From the NCBI GenBank assembly GCA_037176905.1, contig JBBBWG010011113.1, forward strand, positions 1 through 64,000: DNA of 64,000 nucleotides, given 5' to 3'. The stretch is from Azolla pinnata. Its lineage: Eukaryota; Streptophyta; Polypodiopsida; Salviniales; Salviniaceae. Positions 1 through 16,700 of the stretch are shown here, in pieces. Position 1 is the first letter of the stretch, and every line of letters starts with the position of its first letter. The notes beneath the pieces are model-generated. The model made no database searches and was not told the DNA's origin. It saw nothing but the letters and a program-made list of their open reading frames with translations. The translations under genes and the position numbers were made by a program.

Positions 1-424
1 CTTCATGGATGAATCGTGAAACACATGCTTGAACTGTTAACGATGAACTGCTAAAAACACTTGCTTGCTAACGATGACCCGGCAAAAGTTCAAACATCGG
101 CAACTCCACGATAAAAAAGATGATGTGCAGATAGTGCCCCACCGCTCCAATCTCTTTATATATCACAGAATCATTGATGCTGAACACTTCAACCATATTC
201 GTCAGCGTGCTAACAAGAAACGCAGGAAGAGACGAGGATTTATTGAGCAGTTTGGAGGTCAAGCAGATGTAGCATATATGATGAAGGAATGATGAAGGTA
301 CAAATGATACTCTCATTTGGTTAGATTAGAAGGTCCCAATCAACCGCGGAACGGCAAGCTGTTCCGAATTTCGGCGATCAACTTCCGAAAACGGTCGGAA
401 AACTACAAGAAAAGCACGGCGCGC
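1..424. other. 3' flank of the diphosphatase gene, no gene seen
   Basis: AT-rich sequence downstream of the minus-strand diphosphatase. Short open frames here have no recognisable motif or splice structure. It probably holds the 3' UTR and terminator of the neighbour, but I see no decisive poly(A) signal. Confidence 0.5.
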
Positions 425-1372
425 TCAAGAAGCACGGAAGCGCATCTCGATGCTCTGAACATAGCCGGCGCCGACGAGAGAGAGGCGATCGTCGTACACG
501 TCGATGTGCCCGAACGCATCGGATCCGGGGGGGCACTCCAGAACCGCTTCGAGCACGCAATGGTGAACCCCGTGGGAATCGACCGCGTACCCACCGGTGT
601 GAGCATGACCCGCCAAGCAGGCTTTGACGCAGCTGAACTTGTGGATCACACCCAGCACATCCTCGTAGTTCCATAGCAGCGCTGCAGGAAGCGTGGCGTC
701 GGGGTGGAGCGGTATGTGGGAGCAGATGATAACCTTCTCGTCGCGAGCAGATGCACGCTCCAGCACTCGATGCAGCCATGCCAGCTGATCTCTCCCTACG
801 CCGCCGTTGAACATCACAAACCGCCTCTCCGATCCCACCAATCCATCGGGGCTGTTCAAGTCGGCGTTGGCGTTCTTCTCCTTGAGGATCCGTAGGGCCT
901 CGTCGCGATGCCGGTGCCCATCGGGCCACCCTATGACGCTGATATCGTATCCGTCCAGAACCACGATCCTGAACCCCGCGGCGGCGACAAATGCGTAGTA
1001 CGAAGCGCCGTTCTCGGCGGGTATTTCGAGCAACCGGTGCAGATCCTCGCGAGGCAAGTTGTAGAGACAGTGGTTACCGAGGACGTGATACGTCGCCACA
1101 CCCCGTAGCCGCTTGAACACTCCCGCGACTCTGCCTACGGCATCGTGCGAATCGTGCTTCGGACAGTTCCCGTCCACAATGTCGCCGAGGTGCATCACAA
1201 ATGCCAGGCCTCCTCGAGACCCCCACCGGCAAACAGCCCTCTCTAGCGCTTCCAGGCTATGGCGATAGTACCTCGGAACTCCTCCAAAGGAATGGCCGTC
1301 GGGAATATCGGCGTACTGGACATCTGTTATTATACCAAACGAGAACTTCGGTCTCACCATTCCTGGCAGCAT
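425..1372 (-). CDS. Mn-dependent ADP-ribose/CDP-alcohol diphosphatase (calcineurin-like metallophosphoesterase)
   Basis: Single-exon protein of 315 residues. Metallophosphoesterase signatures appear in order: TDVQYAD at 16-22 (metal-binding Asp17 and the Gln typical of this subfamily), GDIVDG at 63-68, GNHC at 99-102, SHIPLHP at 218-224 and GHAH at 255-258. The DxQ variant and the overall layout match ADPRibase-Mn, which hydrolyses ADP-ribose and CDP-alcohols in the cytosol. An in-frame GTG lies four codons upstream, but a nuclear gene should use ATG, so I start at the ATG at 1372; a second ATG four codons later is also possible. The coding region is visibly more GC-rich than its surroundings, whereas most neighbours have introns and are AT-rich. 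Family assignment is firm; substrate preference is inferred from the family. Confidence 0.9.
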   Translation of the reverse strand: MLPGMVRPKFSFGIITDVQYADIPDGHSFGGVPRYYRHSLEALERAVCRWGSRGGLAFVMHLGDIVDGNCPKHDSHDAVGRVAGVFKRLRGVATYHVLGNHCLYNLPREDLHRLLEIPAENGASYYAFVAAAGFRIVVLDGYDISVIGWPDGHRHRDEALRILKEKNANADLNSPDGLVGSERRFVMFNGGVGRDQLAWLHRVLERASARDEKVIICSHIPLHPDATLPAALLWNYEDVLGVIHKFSCVKACLAGHAHTGGYAVDSHGVHHCVLEAVLECPPGSDAFGHIDVYDDRLSLVGAGYVQSIEMRFRAS

Positions 1373-1402
1373 CGATCTCTTCACGTAAAACTCGGAACCC
1401 CT

Positions 1403-1426
1403 TCACACACACACACACACACACAC
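1403..1426. repeat. (CA)n microsatellite
   Basis: Perfect CA dinucleotide run about 30 bp upstream of the diphosphatase ATG, in its presumed 5' UTR or promoter. Confidence 0.9.
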
Positions 1427-3870
1427 GATCCAACATACACACAATATGAGCAACAATATGGTGCTAATAAAGGAAACAACTCTCTCCCTCCCACTCTTTC
1501 TTGCTTGCATGGAAGGGAATCATACTATACTTACACCACGACACCACAGTTTAAACCAATCCGGATCTGATTATACGACCGCACTTAAAAAAGAAACCAG
1601 GGAAGCCAACTCTCTCTTCTAATTTCTTTGAAGAATCTCTACGACTTCAACTTATGTATATCTTCAGAAAGATCCAAGCTCCATGAGGATTTGCACAGCA
1701 ACAAAAACAAATAAGCTCGGTTGTCTATGGCATTACTAGCTTAGTTTCCGTGTCATCTTTCAACACATCATTTCTTTCTGTGTTCACTGCATTGAAAACT
1801 CCGGCACCTAGCTGGGTGCTTCGCAAATGTTTACCGCGGTTGAAGTTTCCTCCTCCGTTAACCGTTAATATCTCATCATAATATCACGTGAACAACTTCA
1901 GCACCAATTTGATCAGTCTATGGCTCCGGTTTCGGTTTTGATTTCCATCCAATCAGCTTTGCATCGAGGTGTAAGAATGACATCTCATAATATCAATGCA
2001 CTTTGCAAAGGGTAACACCCAGCAGAGTGCTTCGAACTTGACCTTTCTTTCTGTTCTATGATTTGAAAGAATAGGTGCTTTGCAGTTAGCCTTTCTTTCT
2101 GTTTTATTATTTGAAAATGCCAGCACTTAGCAGACTGCTTGGCAATGTGTACTCAAGACTTCACGGTTGAGTTTCATCCTACTCGTAATAATATCTATGA
2201 GCACCTTCAGTACTAGCTTGATTGCCCTACGGTTCCAGTTTCCTTTGATTGCAGTTCAGTTTGTTTTTCTTTCAGGCATAAGAACAATGTAGTTTACAAG
2301 GTGTAGCCGATTTCAAACATCCTCTTCAACCATTTTGGGGTTTCTTTAATCAAAAGCCATCAATCGGTCTATACATCTATTCATCTATGAAACTATTCAT
2401 TGCTAACTACTCTATGGGTCCATCGATCTATATCTACATCGAAGAATATATTCATCCACGACACTACCCTTCCCTTCACCAATCTATACAAGTCTATTTA
2501 CCCATGAATCTATTGATCCATCAATCCGTAAACCCATGAATCTATTGATCCACGAGTATGGAACGCTTGACTTGGCCATCGATGCTTATATCTGCTATAA
2601 CCAGGATCTAACAGATCCTCGACCTAGCCACGGAACTTTCTTTCACGCCATTGGAGAGGATATGAGAGAAATCGAGAGAGAGAGAGGGAGAGAGAGAGAG
2701 AGGATTTACCTGTTTTACGTGAGGGATTTCTCTCCTTGCGAATACAAAGCTTTTATCTTTCTTCCTTCTTCCTCCTTCCAGTGCTGCTGCGAATTGTCGG
2801 TTCCTTCCATTTCGCCCGGATGGGGAAAGCTTAAATATGTGGGCGATTCAGTGAGGGTAAGATCTGGCAGAAACAGCAAGAAAGTTTTGTCAATGACATT
2901 CTCTGATGAAAATGTTTTACCAGTGAGATCCAAAATCAAATTGATAACACTAGTACTCTCTTGCTACCGATGGAGATTCAATCAGCTTGGCACGAAATTG
3001 CTCTTCCGTATAGATTAATAAGGGCAAAATCATTACATCTACGAAGAAAAACTTAGTTTTTTCAGCCACCAGCAGTTCGCCCTCTTTCACGGACTAGAAC
3101 AATATTCCTGCAACAACATGCGATACCGTGGATGATGTTTGGCAACCACAAATGCCATGGTTTCAATGATGATCCAATTAAAATGAAGGTATAAGCAACT
3201 GTGGCCTGATTGAATGAAATCAATCGTCATTCAGATTGTGGAATTAGCTCATTGCTTGATTAGCTGCACTCATCGTTAAGACATTTGCGGTTTTAATTTG
3301 CTTGCTTCCTATTTGGTACCTTACCCATGCTCGTGAGCTCTCTCAATGCCAGCATTGGGCTACACTCTTAAATCCACATCACATTATCTCTACAATCAAC
3401 CCATCCTGAGGTCGGTGATCTACAAGAAGAATCAGCGTACCGCAAATAGAACAATCTGATCTTCAATTACGTCAACGCCAGACATGCATCTCATTGGACA
3501 TTCAGTTAACAATGACAACCTGTATGTAGTTGGAATCATCAGAGATTCATATCACAGAAAAGGAATGTGCAATTAATGAAAGCTTTTCCTACTGACACAG
3601 CTCAAAATCACTTCCTTGGCATCAAGAAAATGAATCAACGCTTCCACGAGAAAAGAACAAGTTGGAACATGAAATCTGGATCATAAATTCAAATATTCAA
3701 GAAAAGCTTTTGAGATATATATATCCTCCAACGAAAATGTAAGCATCCAAAATCATGTTAACTACAAGAATGACAGCCGTGAGAAAGAAAGGCTCGAACA
3801 GAAGAAGCTACAGTTAGCAGAACATGAACCCACTGAGAAGTTCGCCTGTTCCACTAGACATCACAAAAGT
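1427..3870. other. intergenic region without a supported gene
   Basis: About 2.4 kb between the diphosphatase start and the eL33 3' end. It holds a diverged direct repeat (1770-2265) and a GA-rich tract at 2664-2702. The longest open frame (about 2536-3018) crosses the GA tract and has no recognisable domain or splice context. The right-hand end presumably includes the eL33 3' UTR. Confidence 0.5.
1770..2265. repeat. diverged direct repeat, about 2.5 copies
   Basis: Segment 1770-1945 and segment 2088-2265 share the same order of short blocks: a TTTCTTTCTG start, a GCACYTAGC block, a TGCTTSGCAA block, a GGTTGA block and a CTTCAGYAC block. A third partial copy lies at about 2008-2080. The copies differ at many positions, so the duplication is old. 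No function is suggested. Confidence 0.5.
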
Positions 3871-5631
3871 TCAGATTCTGCTGGGATACATAAAAACCCT
3901 TACTCTTCCACCCTGCAAAAACAGTAACAAAACTGTATGAGCATCCTCTAGCTTAGATATCAAGTTTAAATTTTTAATTCTTCTTCCTATTTCAAGCACA
4001 GAAACTTGACAATATTTATTGTCAAAGGGATTGTGTTTCCCTGTTTTCAATGGCGGCATCACTACATCATCATACAACATTGTCCAAAGTAGAATTTTTC
4101 CAAATTTATGTTATCTCTTAGTCTCAAAATTATCTGGATTCTGCCAGAAAGCCTACATTGTTTCCTATGCAGGTTTCCTACATTGTCAGAGGGGATGGTA
4201 ATAAAGCACACAAACCTTTATATAAATCAGTCGAACTCGATACTACTCTCATATCACTTTTCGTTTGACATTTACAAGCGAAAAGCTATGGAGTTCTTAC
4301 CATTGAAGAGGGAGGTAAGTTTTTCGTGAACTTAGCCCGCACAACACCACTGTTTCCATGAGGCTTGATCACACGTCCCCAGATTGATCTATATAGAGTC
4401 CCATTCTTCTTGGTCTTTGCCTTGTACACATAAGCAATCCTTTTCCCAAGATACCATTCCACTTCTTCCACTGTATTCACTCCCTCTATTTGGAGGAGAG
4501 AGACACTCGGATACTGGTTAGATTTCCCCCTGCAGAAAGGACCAGCGGTTAGAATTGAGCTGTGGACCAAACAAGAGCATGAGTCAACAACCACAAAATA
4601 CTGTTGCTCAGGAACTAACCTTTTGTAACCGAGAATGTTCCCTCGAACATAGAGTCTGAAACAATCAAACACAGTTCGGAGTAAGAAACCCCCACAGCAC
4701 ATATATCGGCAAACAGAAATTTCTTATAATTGGCACAATCATAACTATCTCCGATGCAAGAGAAGCTTTTTTAGGTTCACTATTTTATGCATGTATAAAA
4801 CTGACATTTAGTTCAAACATTGCAACAGACTTGTAAAACCCCAAAATTGATCTCACATTTCGCATACTTTTCTATGTGAGGAAGAAATATCATTGCCTTG
4901 CGTAAGTTCAGCAGTCCATAATATGCCAGAGTCCATTAAAACATCACAAATGCCATCAATAACTGATGCCTTCCAAGAATGATATCGAAATGCAGCAACA
5001 TATCCACTCGTAGCCCAAAATCATTGCAGTAATTTACTCGTGCAATCAGTTCGTAGGATTGTATAAAACTAGGAATAAATTACATTCCGTCCAAGCGTAA
5101 ATTTGATAAGCAGTAGGAAAAAGAAGCAGCTTTGACAAAAAGGACAACTATTAGAACGAAATCCAAGATGCCATTGCTCTTCTAGGGTTCCGAAATCCCG
5201 AAAAATGCATCTCAGGCTTCTAGCAGCACCGCGCGCATTTCTTGCCACGAGACGCAACAGACTTTGAGTCGGGCCAAAAATAATAATTTTTGCAAACTTA
5301 TCTACGGATCGACGGTGAGCAGACACTCATTTTCTTTCCTCGTCGAGGCAGGGTCCAAAAACCGAAGGTACGCCGTCCCTAGCAAGCCTGATCAGGGATG
5401 AGGAGCTGATGTTTCCAGCTGGAGCGCACTAGGCATGAAGTCCAGAGACAGTGGGGACTCAGTGCACGGACTTAGGATTCGGGCAGCGAACGGATCGAGC
5501 TCCGGAAGCAGGCCTTTTTTTGGATCGATCAGATTCGGATATACATGAAATCGAGCAACGAATCGAGAGGGACTAGCGAGAATGGGAGAAGAGATAACGG
5601 ACCTGACGCGCTCCCCCTTGGATTCCGGCAT
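3871..5631 (-). CDS. RPL35A: 60S ribosomal protein eL33 (L35a)
   Basis: Four exons on the minus strand: 5631-5603, 4655-4620, 4529-4301 and 3912-3871. They join into 111 residues, against about 112 in Arabidopsis. Hallmarks are [17 protein letters not shown] at the N-terminus, KSNQYP, the QIEGVNT block, [28 protein letters not shown] and the C-terminal [11 protein letters not shown]. Introns split the Arg codons before LYVRG and after GYK and lie in phase after NLPPSSM. All junctions are GT/AG. The product is a structural protein of the cytosolic large subunit. The short first exon (29 nt) carries the start; an in-frame upstream ATG at 5679 would add 16 Gly-rich residues not seen in the family. 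Confidence 0.96.
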
Positions 5632-5750
5632 GGTGTCGAAGCCGCCGCCGCCTCCTTCAGCGTCGGGAGCAGAAAACACACAGAAAACACAGACGGAGAT
5701 GAAGAGCAGAAACGCAGAGAAAACGGTACAGTAGTTTTGGGTGCGCCCAA

Positions 5751-5856
5751 AAACCCTAAAATCTCAGGTTTCACACCTGACGTCCGGACAGAAGAAAAAA
5801 ATTCCGGGGTTTCTGCTCCAAAGATCAGTGTGCCTGTTTTCTCAATTTTTTGGGCT
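5751..5856 (-). promoter_or_regulatory. telo-box and site II element upstream of eL33
   Basis: AAACCCTAA at 5751-5759 is a perfect telo-box, and TGGGCT at 5851-5856 is a site II (TGGGCY) element. They lie about 120 and 220 bp upstream of the eL33 ATG. This pair is known from plant promoters of ribosomal protein and other growth genes, read by TCP and telo-box factors. The spacing and context fit; function is inferred. Confidence 0.65.
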
Positions 5857-6106
5857 TTCTGTTTTCCAGAGATCCATCAAGTTCTGATCTCTCTAAGATC
5901 TGGGGATTTTTCTGCTTCCCGAGAGATCGACATGATTTGGTACGATCAACGGACGATCGGCGAGGCCGATCGCTGTTTAACGACACTCGAATTCGCCGAC
6001 GAGCAGATTACGGGGCGCGAAGAAGCTGAAAACACGAGGTTATACACTCTTTCAGGTTTTTTTTTTTCTATACACAGCTCTGACGTTGTCTGCACGGTAG
6101 TTCGCC

Positions 6107-6393
6107 GATTTGTAGCCCGTGTAACCTCCAAAGAAGGTGGGATATGTAGGCTTTCGATTCGTGCTTTTCACGCGAGCGCACGCACGTTCCTCTACGGATC
6201 AGCAGATGGGATCAGCCTTGCTAAGTCGATCGACATCGTTGGGATCAGCCTTGCTAAGTCGATTTGTAGCCCGTGTAACCTCCAAAGAAGGTGGGATATG
6301 TAGGCTTTCGATTCGTGCTTTTCACGCGAGCGCACGCACGTTCCTCTACGGATTAGCGGATGGGATCAGCCTTGCTAAGTCGATCAACATCGT
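6107..6393. repeat. 154-bp tandem duplication, about 1.9 copies
   Basis: The stretch from 6107 is repeated from 6261 with only scattered differences (for example GGATCAGCAG versus GGATTAGCGG). It lies in the gap between the divergent eL33 and MAP kinase genes. The high identity suggests a recent duplication. The frames it opens on the plus strand have no independent support. Confidence 0.85.
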
Positions 6394-8157
6394 CGCGAGC
6401 ACTAGGGCAAGCAAGTCCTGGCCCCGTAGTGTGAAAGTGGACGATGGAATCGAATAAACAGTGGTTTGGATCAATGTCACTCCGTGTTGCGCATGATTAG
6501 CAGCGGAAATCATGGGCTATTTTCCGCGATGCCATCAAATCATTGGCTGCAAATCCATCAAGAGGAACTTTTTTAGGCATGAAATATGCAGTCTGAGCCG
6601 CGAGTTTAGAGGAGGAAAATTTCCACCCCCCCACAAGCGACAAAGGTTTGCTGATTGTTCCGATCGTGTGTTCTCGACCCAGAATCGATCACTCTGATTT
6701 TCCGGATGGGGGGCCACTCTCGATCGAGCATGCACGCATCGACGGGGACATGTCGAAACGCGGGGGAATGCCCACATGCAGTTTTCGACATGATCGTACA
6801 AACATGCAAGCTTACCAACTTGGAACGCAAAGCAGATCGCCATCGGTTAGCCTGATCACAAATGCATACATACATACATGCATGCATTCAAACACATGCA
6901 TACACACATGCAAACACGCCGGTTGACTCCGTGAAATGGCGACTTTTAACACGATGATCGTAACCATCCGCAATTGCCATCACCGCCCGCGATTCATTCC
7001 GGGAGAAACGACCTTTCTGGAAAGGCCCTCGTCTTTTGTTTTGTTTTTTTTAGCGAGCACTTAGTCTGCCGTCCTCGCTCGCGAGTTCGACTCTTGATTT
7101 TGTGAATGAAAAAAAAAAAGCGATGTTTTCCTCTCATATGAGCGACCCCTCCTCCTCGAGCTAGCTTTCGCAACTTAGCTTGGTTTCCACACAGAAGCAA
7201 ATTTGCTTGAAACCAGATCGAGCGATCAAGGAAGCAAAGGAAATGAACAAACGAACGACTGAATGTATGTCGAGCCATCTGGTTAAGAAGACCCGATCGG
7301 GGGCGTAAATCGATCAAGAATCGGGGGCCCAACTGCCCATCATCGTCGGCCTCGACGATCCAATCAAGGAGCATGTCTCTCTCCCTTTGTATCAGTACAA
7401 ATTATTCTGCTCAACTTCGCGATCAAATCCATGGATCCATCGGATTCGTTCCGCTCCCGGCCCAGATCAAATCCATGGATCCAGACAAAAAATTGCAGTA
7501 CAGCAAAGAGCAGAGAGAGATCAAGTCAGCTGTTCTCTTCTCTTCTCTTCTGTCTTTGTCTTTCGGTGTGAATGAGCCCTTAATTTGGGGACCGGGGAAT
7601 GTCCTCCTCTCCGCCATAGCCAAAACAGAGCTGCAACAGAGACAGGGCTCTGAATGCAGAGCAGAGCTTCAATGGCGTTCTTGGAGTAAATCAGCAGCGC
7701 CCGAAGCAGAAGCAGAAGCAGAAGCAGCAGAAGCAGCAGCGCACGAAGCAGCAGCAGAAGCAGATAGAAACAGAACCTAACTTCCGTTCTTTCTCCTTCC
7801 CTTACACCCTCCTTCCCTCCTGCATATCCCTTCCTGCTCCAACAACAAACGGAGGAAAGGCAACCCAAACTGCTCCCGAGGTCGCAATGTCGACCCTAGC
7901 ACTTCAGCTGTAGGATAAGGGGGGGGGGGAAAAGAAGGAATCCGCTTCTTGGGTTTTCTTTTTGCTTCTTCTGTTGCACATGGGCGCTCGCTCTTCCTGC
8001 AATCGAGTCCCGCAGCACGCACTGGTTGAGGGTGACTGTATGCGACTGAAGCTCAGCCCAGCGAGAGAAAGAAACAGAGGGGGAAGCGAGTCCTCCACCG
8101 CCGCCGCCGCCGGAGGAACGAAGCCAATCGCTTCTATCTGCTGCTTGTAAACTATCC
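6394..8157. other. 5' region of the MAP kinase gene
   Basis: About 1.8 kb with no supported coding region. It holds ATGCAT-rich simple sequence (6860-6920), a short direct repeat containing ATCCATGGATCC (7426-7440 and 7469-7483) and CAG/GAAGCA repeats at 7695-7765. The 3' part probably contains the promoter and 5' UTR of the kinase. Open frames over the CAG repeat are low-complexity only. Confidence 0.5.
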
Positions 8158-11887
<3,730 letters not shown>

Positions 11888-13732
11888 TACATTTTCTTGC
11901 AACATTGGAACCCAGTTTATGATGTATAGGTTAGATTCAAGGCTCCTCCGCCTAACTACCTTCTAACTGGTTGCCTCCGTTAGACTTGTACTATGCTTTT
12001 GTTCCTCCCCTTCCATTAAGGGGACTTCTAATATTCGATCCTGAGCTGAAGGAAAGATCTGTAAAGGCAGGTGTTTAAATACTTTTCAGAGTGATGCATG
12101 GGAAATATAGACTGGGTCGATCATTAATGGCTTGAGACCGTTGGAATGATTGAGAATGCAATAGACATCACAAAATGTTGTACCTAAGCTCAATTGATCT
12201 GCCTGATGATCACTTGACCTCCGTATTTGAAGAAACTCTTTGCTGCTGGAGATATTCATGATTGAAGCTCCTGATAATTCAATGTAATTGTATTGATTAC
12301 TACTAATCACTGCGTCCATGTGGCAGTTGCTAAGATGCTACAGCAAACCCTTCCTACTCTCATTTCCTGTTAAGTCTTTTGTGTGTAGGTATGAACTCCA
12401 AATTGCTCTATGCCTTAATCTGGTTGTAAATTATGCTGATGCATAAATATACAAAGTTGCTTCGTGTTCAGAAAACCATTTGCTTCCATTTGATGTTGTT
12501 CAAGAAATTTCCACCATAAACAAGTGTGTACTTCAAGAAATTTCCACCGATTTCATTAACTGAAGTACACACTTGCTATTATTATCAGGCAATCGATCGA
12601 GAGCTTTCCTAATTGAGGGTGCTAAATTAGGCACTACTAGTACCAAAGCCAAATATATTCGCATGTCCAAGTGAGACCAGAAGATTTGTCCATTGCTGTT
12701 CGGCCTATACCTCACATGGGTTTCAGTGCCATTGTCATTTTGACATGTCATGTTAAACAAAACCCATTAACTGGGGTGATACATTTAACAAGATCAGTAA
12801 AAGATGAGATCATGTCGTGCTCTACTATATCTTTAGAAGTGGCTGATAATCCATTCATGTTCCTAGCAGCAAAGTCAACCATAGCTACTGTCCGATAGTA
12901 TATAAGGCTTCAGTCTTAAATGTGGTACCATCAAATCAAGGTCAACCTGGAATATGAAATTGACCTAAAATCTGATGCATCACATCTAGTAATGTGGTAG
13001 CTTTCCATGAATCAGATTGGAATATCTGCTGGGCTGGAACGTAGTCTTAGGTACACCATCTTGCTTTAGTCTGAATCAAAATAGATCATAAACCCAAAAT
13101 GATCCATTATGGAGCTGCACATACTACAGTATCATTTACAACTCAAATATTTGCACCGCTAAATAATATAGAGACGTCTGGATGGAACAGCTCAAAAGAC
13201 GAAATGAAAAGCCAAACAAAGAGCATATGTTACTCCAAACGTAACTTAGCGCAGTTAGCTTTAACACTGGTTGTAGTGTATGTAGATTTTACATTGAAAG
13301 TTATCAACGTTTTAATCTTCCGCACACCATTATTCTTTAGCCACCAGAATTGAATAACTGTAATGGTTTTCATGGCTTTACAATCATCCACCGAAGTAAA
13401 TATGAAAACCATAACTATTTCGAATTTAACAACCTACCCCACATTTTAGAACCAGGAAAGCTAATGCTTACATCGTTTCATATCTCAAATTAACCTGAAG
13501 GTGAGGAAAAGTCACCCAAAAAAATTCAAGTCTGCTCTGTAGCACAGCAAAATGATCACCTTCGCTGGACTAGCAGAGAAAATAATGGCGCTGTACTTAC
13601 CCCCACATCAAAAGCAATGTGATTCTTACAAGGCCAATACATGAAAATCATGTCCACAAATTAATCAGAGCATGGCGAGAACATGTTATATATATTTACT
13701 CATGGATCCTAGAACCTTGGAATTTTCACAAA
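11888..13732. other. convergent intergenic region between the MAPK and DSK2 genes
   Basis: About 1.8 kb holding the 3' ends of both genes. I see no coding region with domain or splice support. A 15-bp inverted repeat with a short loop lies at 12521-12575, and the direct repeat CAAGAAATTTCCACC occurs at 12500-12514 and 12534-12548. Confidence 0.5.
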
Positions 13733-16700
13733 TTAACCCAGATTACCAAGCAACCGCTCTACAGCAGCGTGGACATTCCCACCAGTTGATCTCAAGGCCT
13801 GAATATTAGCTTCCGTATCAATAAAACCCATTTCCTGTAGCTGGGATAATTGAGTTGCATATAGCTGCTCAGGAGCAACTGTGTTAACTGCAATGTCACA
13901 GAGAAAATATGAATTTTCCATTTGCTGCTCAGAAGGAGGTGTTATGTAACCGCCTCATCCAATCTGCATTGGCCAGGATACAACTCCTACCCCAGATCAG
14001 TTGCAGAAAATTGCAACCAGGCTCAATCAAGAAAGGAATGAAAAACTTTTCCTAGGATTACAGCAATATCACAGATGAGAAGTCAGAACAAAGCCACAAA
14101 CCTTCTGGCACTGTCGAAGGCGGAACTATTCCCCCGCCAAGGCCTCCAAATAAACCAAGCAAAGAGCCCATATCAAAGGGACTACCTGTAGCTGCTCCAT
14201 TAGTTCCTCCACCCGTTCTGGATGAAATTGGTAACACAGTAATAAGTATGCTGTGATGTGTGAGCTTTTTATAATTATATCAATGTGCAAGAAAATACTT
14301 ACAGAGCTCCCGGAATCTGTTGCCCTGTCTGTTGTTGACCACGTAGAATAGACAGAAAATGCTGCAATGAGCACAAACCAGATCAGTCATTTTGGACATA
14401 CAACCCTCTTGTACAATCGTCCTCCAGTATACTGATTCTTTTGTCCACTTCAATATCCAATATCACATATCACCAACCTGTATCATCTGAGGATTCATCG
14501 CCTGACGCATAAATTCAGGATTCTGCATCATATCCCTCAACGCAGGATTAGCAGAAACCATTGATCGTAAAGCTGGCTGCATCTCAATTAGCTGAACATA
14601 GTATATATATAAACAAATGAACCTGATCAGATATAATCTTAATGACATGAAAAGCCACCATATCATAATAATTACCTGATTGAGGTATTGAGGATTAGAG
14701 AATAGGGTCTGCATCATTTGAAGCAATGCAGGATTCTGCAGTGTTTGTTGAAATAAAGCTGGATCGAACAAGTTCGCCCCAAGATCTGGGAAACCAAGGC
14801 CACCAAGTCCTGGCGTACCACCACCTGTTGCTGTTCGAGTGCCTGTGGCTCCCTGGCCTGTAGTACCAGTCTCTATCCAAAACAAAATCCATTAGAAGTG
14901 CTCATTCACTTCCATACAAAATCCATCATTATCTATGATGGAAGAACAAGGACTAGTGACATACGGGTTGGATTCCATGGATTAGGAAGAGGTGCGGTGT
15001 TTGGAGCTACTGTCTCTGCTCCTTCTGCTGCGGGGGTGGTTGGCACAGGAACCCCAACCTGAGGCTGTGTACCAGGTGTGCCTAACAAGGCTGCAAAGGG
15101 GTTTGTAGTGGAGTCATTCGTCCCATCAGCACCTGTCGCAGCATTAAGAAAAGGTGCCTCAACTGTCTCATACATACGCCGGAGCATATTGAACCCTTCT
15201 GGAGTTGCCTCAATGTTGCTCATTGCTCGATCCGTATTCCTCATCATCTCACGCATCAATTCAGGATTACGAGCAGCATCCAGTGTCTGTCTCAGCGTGC
15301 TAGGGTCATTTAGTATGTGGCCAAGCTCAGGGTTCCTGTCCATTAAGCTACGCATATGTGGATTGTTCATGATCAAGTTCCTCATAAGCTCCGGGTTGTT
15401 AATCAAGCTTTGGACGGCTGGCATATTCATCATGTCTCGGATCAAGTCAGGGTTCTGCATTAACTGTTGCTGCACTTGCTGAATTTCAGGAAACCCCTGA
15501 TTACCCGCACCAAATCCAGCTCCAAAAAGATCAGAAGCAGCACCAATTCCAGTTAATCCCCCAAGTCCACCGAGTCCATTACTTCCACCAAGCCCTCCTC
15601 CTAAATTATCTGCTGGAGTATTGATCACAGGTGGTGCTGAGTTGGCAGCAGCAGAAGCTGCTGGTGCAGCCCTTACTAGATGCACAGTGTGGTCATTCTG
15701 AACTCCTGCACGCATTACAAATTTTATGACACACAGTAATATGATAGCGTGGAAGGACAGCAGATGTGTTCCAAACAGCAACACAGGTAACATAGGGTAT
15801 TCTAACTAATGAAAATGATAAGAGGTGCTATACTTCTGGTTTTAAGCACGTTTTAATCACGTTTCCTTTGGATCTAAAGTTGGTTGGAATACTTTTTGAT
15901 GGTCTTATCAAAACAAAGGAAGTCACGTTATCACAACTCTCGATTCTCAGGATTCCTATTTCCACTGTTCCTGAGCCACCAAAATGGACCTCGTGGTCCA
16001 TTATTGGATAAAAAGCATTTCATCGAGTGCAAGGCTAATTTATCTAGCTGTTCAAACACTTCCTAGCATACAAATGTAAACACAAGGAACCAAAAGTACG
16101 AATAGAAGTGATCCCCCAATATGTTCCTTATTCCATGTCGAGCTTGACCACAAAACCTCAAGCCTTCCTACATTTCTTGGAATACTTCAAACTAACTTAT
16201 CCTTAGAATGGTAGGAAGAAGTTTCACAGTGCATGGAAAACAGCCATTTTGGCTACTTGAGGCTTGTTGCAGCGCTGTGAATTAACATGTGCATCTTGGG
16301 AGTGTCAGAATACACTTCTATCTTGATCTGCTGTCATAGTTACAGAAAAGGCCAGCATAGGAACACATCCACGATACCTTCCACAAGATCAAGCACAAGT
16401 ACAGCGGTGGTTCATTGGCATGGTATGGTGGAACTGGAAGGCAAAACCATCCTTTTTTTATAACTAAGTCCGTCGCATAATTCTGCCAGACGTATGTATA
16501 GAAAACCCGACATAAAGAGAAACAAAAAGACGAAGAAAAGAACGGCGGTGCCGGGACATACCATAGCTTTCCAGAGTGCTATCATCTTTGAGGACACGGC
16601 CCTTGTAGATAAGCCGCTGCTGGTCTGCGGAGACGCCAGATCCAGGGGCGAGGAGGGGTTTGAAGGCGGCGACGGTGATGGAGAGGTCGGCTTGGACGGA

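Noticed and set aside
2536-3018. A 160-codon frame between the diphosphatase and eL33
   Set aside because: It crosses a GA microsatellite and shows no conserved motif or splice signals that extend it.
5545-6303. A 252-codon plus-strand frame overlapping the eL33 first exon
   Set aside because: It is antisense to a proven exon and its internal repeat is the 154-bp DNA duplication; no family resemblance.
7050-7125. GAGTTCGACTC followed by a run of A, resembling a SINE end
   Set aside because: The A-box match is poor and no element borders are visible; too weak to annotate.
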